From positions 109,586 to 173,585 of the forward strand of contig NZ_JOEA01000015.1 of NCBI RefSeq assembly GCF_000719115.1: a stretch of 64,000 nt of DNA, read 5' to 3'. Position numbers and translations under genes: made by a program. Numbering within the stretch: position 1 is the first letter of the stretch; each line of letters starts with the position of its first letter. A model generated the notes under the pieces. That model was not told the origin of the DNA. It did no database searches and saw nothing but the letters and a program-made list of their open reading frames with translations. The stretch comes from Lentzea albidocapillata. Its GTDB lineage: Bacteria > Actinomycetota > Actinomycetes > Mycobacteriales > Pseudonocardiaceae. Shown here in pieces: positions 1 to 8,623 of the stretch.

Positions 1-1189
<1,189 letters not shown>

Positions 1190-2977
1190 TTACTTGTGGT
1201 CGTCGTCGTCCTTCTCGGAGGCCGTGCCCGACTTGATCGCGGACGCCGCCATCTCGGACAGCGCCGGCTTGGCGTCCTTGTGCTGGATCGTCTTGCCGGT
1301 GAAGGTCACGTGACCCTCGTTCCGGATCCGCTCGATCATGTGCGGGTAGTGCAGCTCGAACGCCGGGCGCTCCGAACGAATCCGGGGCAGCTCGGTGAAG
1401 TTGTGCCGCGGCGGCGGAGACGAGGTGGCCCACTCGAGAGAGTTGCCGTAACCCCACGGGTCGTCCGCCGTGACGACCTCGCCGAAGCGGTAGCTCCGGA
1501 AGACGTTCCAGATGAACGGCAGCGTCGACGCGCCCAGGATGTAGGCACCGATCGTCGAGATCATGTTCAGCGTCGTGAAGCCGTCGGACGCGAGGTAGTC
1601 GGCGTACCGGCGCGGCATGCCCTCGTTGCCCAGCCAGTGCTGGACGAGGAACGTCGCGTGGAAGCCGAGGAACGTCGTCCAGAAGTGCAGCTTGCCGAGC
1701 GGCTCGTCCATGAAGCGGCCGGTGATCTTCGGGAACCAGAAGTAGATACCCGCGAAGGTCGCGAACACGATCGTGCCGTAGAGCACGTAGTGGAAGTGCG
1801 CGACGACGAAGTACGTGTCGGACACGTGGAAGTCGATCGCGGGCGCGGCCAGCAGGATGCCGGACAGACCACCGAAGAGGAACGTGACGATGAAGCCGAT
1901 GCTGAACAGCATGGGCGTCTCGAACGTCAGCTGCCCCTTCCACATCGTGCCGATCCAGTTGAAGAACTTCACACCGGTCGGGACCGCGATGAGGAACGTC
2001 ATGAAGGCGAAGAACGGCAGCAGCACGGCGCCGGTCGCGTACATGTGGTGCGCCCACACGGCGACGGACAGGGCCGCGATGCCGAGCGTCGCGTAGACCA
2101 GGCCGTTGTAACCGAAGATCGGCTTGCGGCTGAACACCGGGAAGATCTCCGACACGATGCCGAAGAACGGCAAGGCGACGATGTAGACCTCCGGATGCCC
2201 GAAGAACCAGAAGAGGTGCTGCCACAGGATCACCCCGCCGTTCTCGGGGTTGAACACGTTCGCCCCCAGATGGCGGTCGGCCAGCAGGCCGAGCAGCGCG
2301 GCGGTGAGGATCGGGAACGCGAGCAGCACCAGGATCGACGTCACCAGGATGTTCCAGGTGAAGATCGGCATCCGGAACATCGTCATGCCGGGCGCGCGCA
2401 GGCAGACCACGGTGGTGATCATGTTCACCGCGCCGAGGATGGTGCCGAGACCACCGACCACCAGGCCGGAGATCCACAGGTCGGCACCCGCGCCGGGCGA
2501 GTGGATGGCGCTCGACAGCGGCGTGTACGCGAACCAGCCGAAGTCAGCGGCGCCACCGGGGGTGACGAAGCCCGCCATCACGATCAGGCCACCGAAGAGG
2601 TAGAGCCAGTACGAGAAGGCGTTGAGCCGCGGGAACGCCACGTCGGGCGAGCCGATCTGCAGCGGGAGCACGAAGTTCGCGAAGCCGAAGACGATCGGCG
2701 TCGCGTAGAGCAGCAGCATCACGGTGCCGTGCATCGTGAAGAGCTGGTTGAACTGCTCCTGGCTCAGGAACTGCATGCCGGGACGGGCCAGCTCGGTCCG
2801 CATCAGCATGGCCATCGCGCCGCCGACCATGAAGAAGGCGAACGAGGTGACCAGGTACATGATGCCGATTTGCTTGTGGTCCGTGGTGCGGAACATCCGC
2901 AGCAGGAAGGACCCCTTGACCGCAGTGCGCGTCGGATAAGGACGCGTTGCGATCGGCTGCGGGGCTACGGCCGTCAC
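1190..2977 (-). CDS. ctaD: Cytochrome c oxidase subunit I (aa3 type)
   Basis: Catalytic haem-copper subunit of the respiratory terminal oxidase, an integral membrane protein of about 12 helices that reduces O2 and pumps protons. Visible signatures include [11 protein letters not shown] near the N-terminus, the haem a ligand in [10 protein letters not shown], the CuB His and cross-linked Tyr in [14 protein letters not shown], the CuB pair in WAHHMYATG and the haem a3/haem a ligands in [11 protein letters not shown]. The GTG start at 2977 (protein [13 protein letters not shown], 595 aa) is preferred over an upstream in-frame ATG at 3064, because GGAGG lies four bases before it and known CtaD proteins begin this way. 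The C-terminal tail is acidic and lysine-rich. Transcribed away from the DUF305 lipoprotein gene. Confidence 0.97.
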   Translation of the reverse strand: MTAVAPQPIATRPYPTRTAVKGSFLLRMFRTTDHKQIGIMYLVTSFAFFMVGGAMAMLMRTELARPGMQFLSQEQFNQLFTMHGTVMLLLYATPIVFGFANFVLPLQIGSPDVAFPRLNAFSYWLYLFGGLIVMAGFVTPGGAADFGWFAYTPLSSAIHSPGAGADLWISGLVVGGLGTILGAVNMITTVVCLRAPGMTMFRMPIFTWNILVTSILVLLAFPILTAALLGLLADRHLGANVFNPENGGVILWQHLFWFFGHPEVYIVALPFFGIVSEIFPVFSRKPIFGYNGLVYATLGIAALSVAVWAHHMYATGAVLLPFFAFMTFLIAVPTGVKFFNWIGTMWKGQLTFETPMLFSIGFIVTFLFGGLSGILLAAPAIDFHVSDTYFVVAHFHYVLYGTIVFATFAGIYFWFPKITGRFMDEPLGKLHFWTTFLGFHATFLVQHWLGNEGMPRRYADYLASDGFTTLNMISTIGAYILGASTLPFIWNVFRSYRFGEVVTADDPWGYGNSLEWATSSPPPRHNFTELPRIRSERPAFELHYPHMIERIRNEGHVTFTGKTIQHKDAKPALSEMAASAIKSGTASEKDDDDHK

Positions 2978-3110
2978 GGTACCTCCAGGCCTTGGTGGGA
3001 CCAGTAGTTCGGGAAACTCCCCGGATATTAGACGGAGCCGATCAGCTCCATTCGGGTGGGCCATGGCCGGTGGCCAGCGGCGTAGCGCACGTCACACGTA
3101 TCCTGCCGCC

Positions 3111-3617
3111 GTGCTTCGATTGCTCGCTGTCGCTTCTGTCCTGTTGCTGGCCGCCTGTGGCTCTCCGGCCACGCACAACTCCGCGGACGTCACGTTCGCC
3201 CAGGGGATGGTGCCGCACCACGAGCAGGCGCTGGAGATGTCCGGCCTCGTCCCGTCCCGCACGGACAACCCCAGGCTGATCGATCTGGCCAAGCGCATCG
3301 CGGACGCCCAGAAGCCCGAGATCGACCGCATGAACGGCTGGCTCCGCACGTGGAACGCGCCGGTGCAGGCGTCCTCACACGGCCACCCCGAATCGCACGG
3401 CATGGTCGACCTGGGCAACCTCGCCGACCTGAACGGCACCGAGTTCGACCGCCAGTGGCTGTCGCTGATGATCCAGCACCACCGCGGCGCCGTGGACATG
3501 GCGCAGAAGCACCTCTCCGCCGGCACCGACCCGGAGGCCCGCAAGCTCGCCCAGGACGTCGTCAGCCACCAGGAGAAGGAGATCGCGGAAATGGAGTCGC
3601 TCCTCCCCCAGGGCTGA
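3111..3617 (+). CDS. DUF305 lipoprotein
   Basis: Predicted exported lipoprotein of 168 aa. The GTG start at 3111 gives a short signal peptide ending in the lipobox LLLAAC, so the mature protein is anchored by its cysteine. The remainder matches the DUF305 pattern of two histidine-rich halves, FAQGMVPHHEQALEMS and LMIQHHRGAVDMAQKHL. Family members form helical bundles, and several are linked to copper handling. It diverges from ctaD, whose product needs CuA/CuB assembly, so a copper role is plausible but inferred. An in-frame ATG at 3063 would bury the signal peptide behind a charged extension and is less likely. Confidence 0.88.
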   Translation: MLRLLAVASVLLLAACGSPATHNSADVTFAQGMVPHHEQALEMSGLVPSRTDNPRLIDLAKRIADAQKPEIDRMNGWLRTWNAPVQASSHGHPESHGMVDLGNLADLNGTEFDRQWLSLMIQHHRGAVDMAQKHLSAGTDPEARKLAQDVVSHQEKEIAEMESLLPQG

Positions 3618-3633
3618 TGCCAGCCTTCTCGCC

Positions 3634-4413
3634 GTGAGCGCTCTAGCAGCCGCCGTGTCTCTCGCGGCCTCGCACGGCGTGGTCTGTTCCGACCCGGTCG
3701 TGCTCAAGCACAGCAGCAACGTCCTCGTGCACCTGCGCCCAGCCCCAGTCGTCGCCCGAATCGCGGCGCGCACTTTTTTGGTGCGCCCTACGGTCGCCTC
3801 ACACTTCGCACGCGACCTGTCGGTGTCGTCGTTCCTGGCCTCGCGCGGCGTGCCGGTCGTAACTCCCTCTTCAGAGCTGCCCGCAGGACCTCACACACAC
3901 GACGGCTTCGTGATCTCGTTCAGCACGTACGTCCCGCACGACCCCACGGCGCGACTGTCCAGGCAGGACGTCCTCAAGCTCCTGCCTGACCTGCACGCCG
4001 AACTGAGGCTCTACGAGGGCCGGCTGCCCACGCGCGGCACGCTGGACGACGTGGACAACGTCCTGACCTACCTGGACGGCCTGGGCGTGCCCGACCTGGC
4101 CAGGTTTCGCAAGTGGCGCGACGACCTGCTCACCGGCTGGCCCGCGCACTACAACGACGTCCAGCCCCTGCACGGCGACCCGCACCCAGGCAACCTGCTG
4201 GTGACCCCCTCGGGCCCGGTCTGGAACGACTTCGAGGACACCTGGCGCGGCCCGCTCGCCTGGGACCTGGCCTGCTCCGCGGACAAAGAAGAAGCCGCCC
4301 AACGCACCGTAGAGATCTACGGCGGCGGGGCGGCTCCTTCAGACGTGGAGTTCCACGTGGAGACACGACGCATGTTCGGCACGCTCTGGGGCGTGCTCAT
4401 GCAGTGGTCTTAG
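3634..4413 (+). CDS. Aminoglycoside-phosphotransferase-like kinase
   Basis: 259-residue protein of the APH/choline kinase superfamily. The catalytic loop LHGDPHPGNLLV is followed about 16 residues later by WNDFEDTWRGPLAWDLAC, the counterpart of the metal-binding aspartate segment. The first lobe (VVLKHSSNVLVHL then VVARIAART) resembles the nucleotide-binding sheet. Small-molecule phosphorylation is the likely activity; the substrate cannot be read from sequence, and nothing nearby implies drug resistance. The GTG start at 3634 follows the DUF305 stop by 16 bases, so co-transcription is likely. Its stop overlaps the end of the convergent surface-protein gene. Confidence 0.8.
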   Translation: MSALAAAVSLAASHGVVCSDPVVLKHSSNVLVHLRPAPVVARIAARTFLVRPTVASHFARDLSVSSFLASRGVPVVTPSSELPAGPHTHDGFVISFSTYVPHDPTARLSRQDVLKLLPDLHAELRLYEGRLPTRGTLDDVDNVLTYLDGLGVPDLARFRKWRDDLLTGWPAHYNDVQPLHGDPHPGNLLVTPSGPVWNDFEDTWRGPLAWDLACSADKEEAAQRTVEIYGGGAAPSDVEFHVETRRMFGTLWGVLMQWS

Positions 4414-5132
4414 ACGCGACGCCTGCGCATCACGAGCACCAGCGCGGCACCAGCGGCGACGAGCGCGGCACCGAGGCCGAGCATCCAGGCGGACCCGAAC
4501 CCGGTGGCGGCGAGGTCGTCCTCGTTGGCGACCGGCACGACCGCGGCCGTGGTGGTCGTGGTGGGCGCGACCTCGGAGGACGACGCCCCGGTGGTCGTGG
4601 TGGTGGTGCTGGACGACGAGGACGGGGTCGACGACTGCGTCACGGTCGTAGTCGTCGTGGTGGTCGTCGTCGTCGTGGTCGTCGTGTCCTTGATGCCACA
4701 GCCGTACCAGTGGCTGATGTCCGAGCCGTTCCCGTTGTCCTTCAGGGGAGCGCGGAGCTTCTCCCACGGCAACGTCGCGCCGAGCTTGTCAGCGAGGTAG
4801 ACGTTGAACACGGGGCCGCCCTTGACCACGATGCCCGTGACCGTCATGCCCTCGGGCAGCCGGGACAGTCCGGTGATGTTCAGGTGCAGTTCGTTGTCGC
4901 CACCCGAGTAGTCGAACAGGTTCGGGTGGATCGTCGAGCCGGTCAGTCCGCCGACCGTGCAGGCATCAGGGTGGTTGATGTCGACGTTGTTGAGGTACGC
5001 CGTCGCACGCGGGTCGTCGGTGACCGGTGCGTCCGGCTGAGCCAGCGACGTGGTCGCCAGGGCGAGCGTGGCCACAGCGGCCATGGCGGCCGAGGCGAGC
5101 AGGCCGGATCTTCTCAGAGGCGTCAGGCGCAT
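4410..5132 (-). CDS. Sortase-anchored surface protein with LAATG motif
   Basis: 240-residue exported protein. It has an N-terminal signal peptide (MRLTPLRRSGLLASAAMAAV, probable cleavage after the SLAQ region), a folded domain of about 120 residues, and a threonine/serine-rich stalk with an uninterrupted run of 14 threonines. The C-terminal sorting signal is LAATG, a hydrophobic helix and an RRRRV tail. LAXTG motifs are typical of class E sortase substrates in actinobacteria. The folded domain matches no family I recognise. The stalk DNA (about 4643-4686) is a GTC/GTG triplet run that could change length by slippage. Converges on the phosphotransferase gene with a 4-base overlap. Confidence 0.8.
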   Translation of the reverse strand: MRLTPLRRSGLLASAAMAAVATLALATTSLAQPDAPVTDDPRATAYLNNVDINHPDACTVGGLTGSTIHPNLFDYSGGDNELHLNITGLSRLPEGMTVTGIVVKGGPVFNVYLADKLGATLPWEKLRAPLKDNGNGSDISHWYGCGIKDTTTTTTTTTTTTTTVTQSSTPSSSSSTTTTTTGASSSEVAPTTTTTAAVVPVANEDDLAATGFGSAWMLGLGAALVAAGAALVLVMRRRRV

Positions 5133-5274
5133 CGGGTTACTCCGTGAGGGTTGGCGGATTCGGAGATCTAAGACGATCGACGTCCCCCGAACGGTCTAGA
5201 TGACGATCAACTTCGCCCTTGTGGCCGAGTTGTTACCCGTCCGTGAGGTCGCATCCCCAAACGACCGAACGCCG

Positions 5275-5304
5275 AAGGGGGCCTGCCCGACGGCAGACCC
5301 CCTT
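5275..5304 (-). terminator. Strong terminator closing the peptide-modification locus
   Basis: A 13-base-pair stem (5275-5287 with 5292-5304) with a 4-base loop, just past the stop of the small peptide gene. The only non-Watson-Crick pair (5282/5297) becomes G-U when transcribed from the minus strand, but A-C on the other. This supports a minus-strand function. Confidence 0.85.
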
Positions 5305-5331
5305 GAAAAGCACACGGGCGCGGAACGACTT

Positions 5332-5520
5332 TCAGTCGTTCTCCGCCACCTCGGCGGGCTTGAGGAACACCGTGCCACCGTTCGGCATGCGCCGGAACCA
5401 GTCAACGGGAGTAACGGGCTGGCCGAGCACCGGACCCACCCCAGTGGGGAGGTGGGGAACAGGAACGCCGGCACCAAGGGGGATCTGGGGCCGACCGAGA
5501 GGCTGGTTCGGGGTGGTCAT
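5332..5520 (-). CDS. Candidate RiPP precursor peptide (62 aa)
   Basis: A short gene encoding a proline/glycine-rich peptide, starting MTTPNQPLGRPQIPLGAG and ending with the segment PVTPVDWFRRMPNGG then TVFLKPAEVAEND. The ATG at 5520 is preceded by AAGGA at good spacing, and the gene ends just before a strong terminator. It lies downstream of an HEXXH peptide-modification-type enzyme on the same strand. A second, frameshifted copy of the same peptide between them preserves the P-[IV]-[DE]-W-F-R-R-M block, marking that block as the conserved and probably modified part. No Cys, Ser or Lan-type motifs are present, so this is not a lanthipeptide. The precursor role is inference from context and the duplicated motif. 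Confidence 0.65.
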   Translation of the reverse strand: MTTPNQPLGRPQIPLGAGVPVPHLPTGVGPVLGQPVTPVDWFRRMPNGGTVFLKPAEVAEND

Positions 5521-5656
5521 GGTTCCTTCTCGACGAATGGGTCGGGGCCTGCGCACGAGGAACTCCGGATACCCGGGAAGCCCTGGCCACATCCGTCTAC
5601 AACACGGTGTCGAGCTGGTGATACCCGGTTCGCCTGAGTGTGACCTCGAACGATAT

Positions 5657-5999
5657 TCATCGCCTATCGTCACGACGCACGCCGGAAAACGACTGGTGGC
5701 GGCGTCGAGCACGTAAGGGTTTGTGGCACACCGGGTGGACCGGATGCGGAAGTCTACAACGCCCCGCAAGGGGCCTCACCTGCACGTTCGCCGCCTGCAA
5801 CACGAAAGCGTGAGGCCCGCCGATCACCCCGCACAAGGGGGGACGACGGGCAGGGCCACGATGGGCCATGCGGCGGAACCACTCGATCGGTACCACGGAC
5901 CGCCTCTCTGGCATGCCCGCTCCAGGCAGCCGCGGGAGGCGCGCTCCTAACGGCCGGAGGGAACTGCTGCTGACGGACAACCCGGTTCGAGGTGGTCAT
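5657..5999 (-). pseudogene. Second precursor-like copy, frameshifted
   Basis: Paralogue of the 62-residue peptide gene. The 16 bases around the start (GGTGGTCATGGTTCCT on the plus strand) are identical at 5511-5526 and 5991-6006, so both copies share ribosome site and first codons (MTTSN here). From the ATG at 5999 the frame soon departs from the family. A +1 shift near 5980 restores PLGARLPRLPGAG, then VVPIEWFRRMAHRG, and later FVLQAANV, which align to the intact copy. An ATG at 5914 in the restored frame, preceded by GGAG, could still express the core region. It may be a decayed duplicate, a sequencing error or a true frameshift. Confidence 0.6.
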
Positions 6000-6022
6000 G
6001 GTTCCTTATAAAAAAGGTTGAG

Positions 6023-7303
6023 TCACTCACTCGCTTCAATGATCGAGAAAACGTGCAACGACCCCAGAGCGGCTGCCAGCCGCCGCCGCGCCTCGGGCCG
6101 GTCGACCCGCCACTGCTCGGTGGCGTTCCCGAGCAGCAGTCCGAACGGCGCGGGCGCCCGGCGGCACTCGCTCAGCACCCAGCCGGCGTCGGAGTCGAGC
6201 CAGAAGATCTCCGGCCGTTCCTCCATGCGACCCACCACGGCGCGACCACTCTTCGCAAGCCGGTAGGTCACGTCCGGCGGCACCCGGAAGTTCCCGTCCT
6301 CGCGGATACCGGCAGCAAGGAGGGACGCCTCCACAGTGGACACCCCTTCGACCGCATCGGCCACTTGGCCCGCGAGAGCGCGCAGCAACCATCGAGCATC
6401 CGGCAGCAGGTCGTGCTCGTGCGCGAGCAACCAGTCGCCGATCTCCGCGGCCCGCTCCCGCGCCTTGGGCAGCAAGGAGTGCGGGCCAAGCTGTTCCGAC
6501 TCGGACGACAGGAAGAACTGGCCGAGACAGGTGTAGGCGTGCCAGGCCGCAAAGGTCTGTTCCAGCGGCCATCGGGCGTGAGACCACGAGTTCTCGAAAT
6601 ACTCCGCGTCTTCGGCGTGCGCGTCGAGGAACTCTCGCGTGATGGCCAAGTCGAAGAACTTCTCGTGCGCACCCTCGTGCACAAGTGCCTCAGCTACCTC
6701 CATCGGGCCGACCGGCTCGTCGATCAGCACGATTCCGGGCACGTATCGCGACGACGCGGAGACCACTCCCCCGGACGTCTCCGCCTTGAGCACCGCGAGC
6801 ATCGACACGTGGGCCAGCAGATCGCCGGCCAGCGCGGGTGCGAGTCGCCTGAACAGGTCGACGCCCTCAGCCACGATCCTGATCGCCGTCTCGAACCGCT
6901 CACCGTCCGCCTCGGTCAGCGGCTGCGGCGCCTGACCGGGTGGGGCGATGATGCGCAACGGCGCTTCGAGCTGTTCAGCGGCCGCCGGATCGGACACCAC
7001 CGCGATGCCTGCGTCCCGCACGCCCATCGCGGCGAGCTCGCGCAGCGCCTCCGGGTCCACGCCACCGTGCCCCGCCAGAGCGCGACCGATCTCGTAGCGC
7101 ACGATCGGATGGTCGAGGAGGTTGTCTGACATCTCCGTGCCGGGCGCGAACAGTTCGACGGCGAGGCGGTAGAGCGCACGTCGCTCGTCGACCAGCACGT
7201 CGGCAGGCGCGAGCCGCGCATGCAGTGCGGGTGCTGATGGAGAACTCAACATCGAAGACCCCGTGTTCACGTACCCGGCGGCGTGGAGTCGGCGCTTGAC
7301 CAC
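6023..7303 (-). CDS. HEXXH-motif peptide-modifying enzyme (putative peptide beta-hydroxylase type)
   Basis: A 426-residue soluble protein. The only clear motif is EALVHEGAHEKFFD, an HEXXH site at residues 209-213; a later histidine in AAWHAY (about 255) is a plausible third ligand. It resembles the HEXXH proteins found beside radical-SAM and other RiPP genes, some members of which have been shown to act as 2-oxoglutarate-dependent peptide beta-hydroxylases rather than proteases. It shares strand with the two small peptide genes 24 to about 500 bases downstream, so they are its likely substrates. The GTG at 7303 has AGGGAG seven bases upstream; an ATG at 7252 is an alternative with a weak site. 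No other modifying enzyme, peptidase or exporter is adjacent. Confidence 0.75.
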   Translation of the reverse strand: MVKRRLHAAGYVNTGSSMLSSPSAPALHARLAPADVLVDERRALYRLAVELFAPGTEMSDNLLDHPIVRYEIGRALAGHGGVDPEALRELAAMGVRDAGIAVVSDPAAAEQLEAPLRIIAPPGQAPQPLTEADGERFETAIRIVAEGVDLFRRLAPALAGDLLAHVSMLAVLKAETSGGVVSASSRYVPGIVLIDEPVGPMEVAEALVHEGAHEKFFDLAITREFLDAHAEDAEYFENSWSHARWPLEQTFAAWHAYTCLGQFFLSSESEQLGPHSLLPKARERAAEIGDWLLAHEHDLLPDARWLLRALAGQVADAVEGVSTVEASLLAAGIREDGNFRVPPDVTYRLAKSGRAVVGRMEERPEIFWLDSDAGWVLSECRRAPAPFGLLLGNATEQWRVDRPEARRRLAAALGSLHVFSIIEASE

Positions 7304-7370
7304 CGCAAACTCCCTGTCGCGGGAAGATAGCGACCTGGGTCACCGACGCGAAACCGGGATCCCCCGCAAG

Positions 7371-7415
7371 ACCGGTGCCCGGCCTGCGCCTGGGGGACGC
7401 CGACCGGGCACCGGT
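7371..7415. terminator. Bidirectional-looking hairpin isolating the peptide locus
   Basis: A 12-base perfect inverted repeat (7371-7382 with 7404-7415, arms ACCGGTGCCCGG / CCGGGCACCGGT) and a 21-base loop. It sits between the stop of the 50-residue membrane peptide (same strand) and the HEXXH gene start. The HEXXH gene therefore needs a promoter in 7304-7370. Confidence 0.7.
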
Positions 7416-7427
7416 TGGTTCTGCTCA

Positions 7428-7580
7428 TCAGCCGAACATGATGCTGGTGACGTTCACGAAGCCGACGACGGCCAGTGCGATGACCGAGACGGCGATCATC
7501 GTGATCACGGTGCGCCAGCCGATCGCGGTGACGGCGACTGCGACGGCGGCGGCGATTCCGAGTGCACTCCCTGCGGACAT
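7428..7580 (-). CDS. Small hydrophobic membrane protein (50 aa)
   Basis: Not a family I recognise. The ATG at 7580 has GGAGG eight bases upstream. The product begins MSAGSALGIAAAVAVAVTAI, continues GWRTVITMIAVSVIALAVVG and ends FVNVTSIMFG: two hydrophobic helices with almost no charge. It is followed by a 12-bp terminator hairpin and diverges from the GntR regulator gene, which could control it. The strong ribosome site and terminator argue that it is real despite its length. Confidence 0.6.
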   Translation of the reverse strand: MSAGSALGIAAAVAVAVTAIGWRTVITMIAVSVIALAVVGFVNVTSIMFG

Positions 7581-7626
7581 CTCGTTCCCTCCCGACTAGG
7601 CGAGTACGTGCTCCCGGGTGTGGGCG

Positions 7627-7649
7627 GTCCCAGGCGCCTCGCCTGGGAC
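7627..7649. repeat. Hairpin or operator between divergent genes
   Basis: A nine-base perfect inverted repeat GTCCCAGGC / GCCTGGGAC with a 5-base spacer. It lies between the 50-residue peptide gene (minus) and the GntR gene (plus), where no transcript should end, so an operator is more likely than a terminator. Confidence 0.45.
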
Positions 7650-7668
7650 AAGAGTCTCGCGTTGTAGG

Positions 7669-7737
7669 TTGTCTGTCAACGGTCGCCAGGTTGCCAGACA
7701 AGTTGCAACTGACCGGCAACACGCCTAAGCTGGACCA
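7669..7737 (+). promoter_or_regulatory. Leaderless promoter and operator of the GntR gene
   Basis: The -35 box TTGCAA (7703-7708), a 17-base spacer and the -10 box TAAGCT (7726-7731) place the start point at or next to the ATG at 7738, giving a leaderless mRNA. The -35 lies in the palindrome AGTTGCAACT. It is flanked by GTTGCC/GGCAAC and, further out, TTGTCTG (7669-7675) / CAGACAA (7695-7701) repeats, which suits binding by the regulator itself. Confidence 0.6.
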
Positions 7738-8535
7738 ATGCCCGCCGAGGACGTTCATCGAGGCGAGAGCTGGTCGCTCTCGCCTGATTCGCGACGGCCC
7801 CTGCCGGAGCTGATCGAGCAAAAGCTCCGGGAGCAGATCATCGGTGGCACCCTCAAAGCCGGCGACCGCCTCCCCACCGAGCCGGAACTCGCCCGCAAAC
7901 TGGATGTCGCCCGGTCGTCGCTGCGCACGGCCCTGCAGCGGCTCCAGTTGCAGGGCATCGTCGAGGTCCGCCGCGGGCTGGGCTGGTACGTCCGCCGCAC
8001 CGACCTCGCCGCCGTCGAGGAGCACATCGAGGGAAGGCTCGCCGCGCGGCAGTTCTCCCAGACCGACCTGCTGGAAGTGCGGATCGCGCTGGAGACCACC
8101 GCGGCGTCGCTGGCCGCGGTGCGCGCCGGCGACGGCGAACTGGACGAACTCGCCAAGCTGAACCTCCGCTACCAGCGCGCGCCGGTCGAGGACACCCAGG
8201 AGGTGATCGAGTCGGACGAGGAGTTCCACTCGGCACTGATCCGCGCGTCGCACAACGAACTGCTGGAGCAGATGTACCAGGTGCTCGTGCCGGGCCTGCA
8301 GGACTGCAAGCGGCACGCGCACCCGTCCCGCGAGGTGCACAACCGTTCCGCGAACGAGCACGAGCAGGTGATCTGGTTCCTCCGCCGGCACGACGAGGTG
8401 GGCGCGAAGAGCGCGATGACCACCCATCTGCTCGGGTTGTACAACGACGTGGCCACGGACGACACGCAGCCCAAAGCGACCCTCAGCACCTACGTCGGGG
8501 TGTCGGACAACCCGATCTGGGGCAAGTCGCGCTGA
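7738..8535 (+). CDS. GntR-family regulator, FadR (FCD) type
   Basis: 265-residue transcription factor. The winged-helix domain spans about residues 20-90 (PLPELIEQKLREQIIGGTLK, GDRLPTEPELARKLDVARSS, LQLQGIVEVRRGLGWYVRR). A helical FCD-type effector domain follows, with conserved polar positions (LEVRIALETTAASLAA; DEEFHSALIRASHNELL; SANEHEQVIWFLRRHD). FCD domains bind small carboxylates, often through a metal held by Asp/His residues; the effector here is unknown. The probable leaderless start fits the promoter at 7703-7731. Likely targets are itself, the divergent 50-residue membrane peptide and possibly the downstream membrane protein. Confidence 0.88.
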   Translation: MPAEDVHRGESWSLSPDSRRPLPELIEQKLREQIIGGTLKAGDRLPTEPELARKLDVARSSLRTALQRLQLQGIVEVRRGLGWYVRRTDLAAVEEHIEGRLAARQFSQTDLLEVRIALETTAASLAAVRAGDGELDELAKLNLRYQRAPVEDTQEVIESDEEFHSALIRASHNELLEQMYQVLVPGLQDCKRHAHPSREVHNRSANEHEQVIWFLRRHDEVGAKSAMTTHLLGLYNDVATDDTQPKATLSTYVGVSDNPIWGKSR

Positions 8536-8623
8536 TACGGCGGTGACCGAAAGGGGCTGGCGCTGACCCCTCATCACTCCCACCATGTATGGACAGCCGG
8601 TGGAGTGAGGGGGCGGCGACCAG

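Noticed and set aside
3634..4413. Aminoglycoside resistance gene
   Set aside because: The fold is shared by many small-molecule kinases. Neither resistance-type flanks nor specific substrate residues can be recognised.
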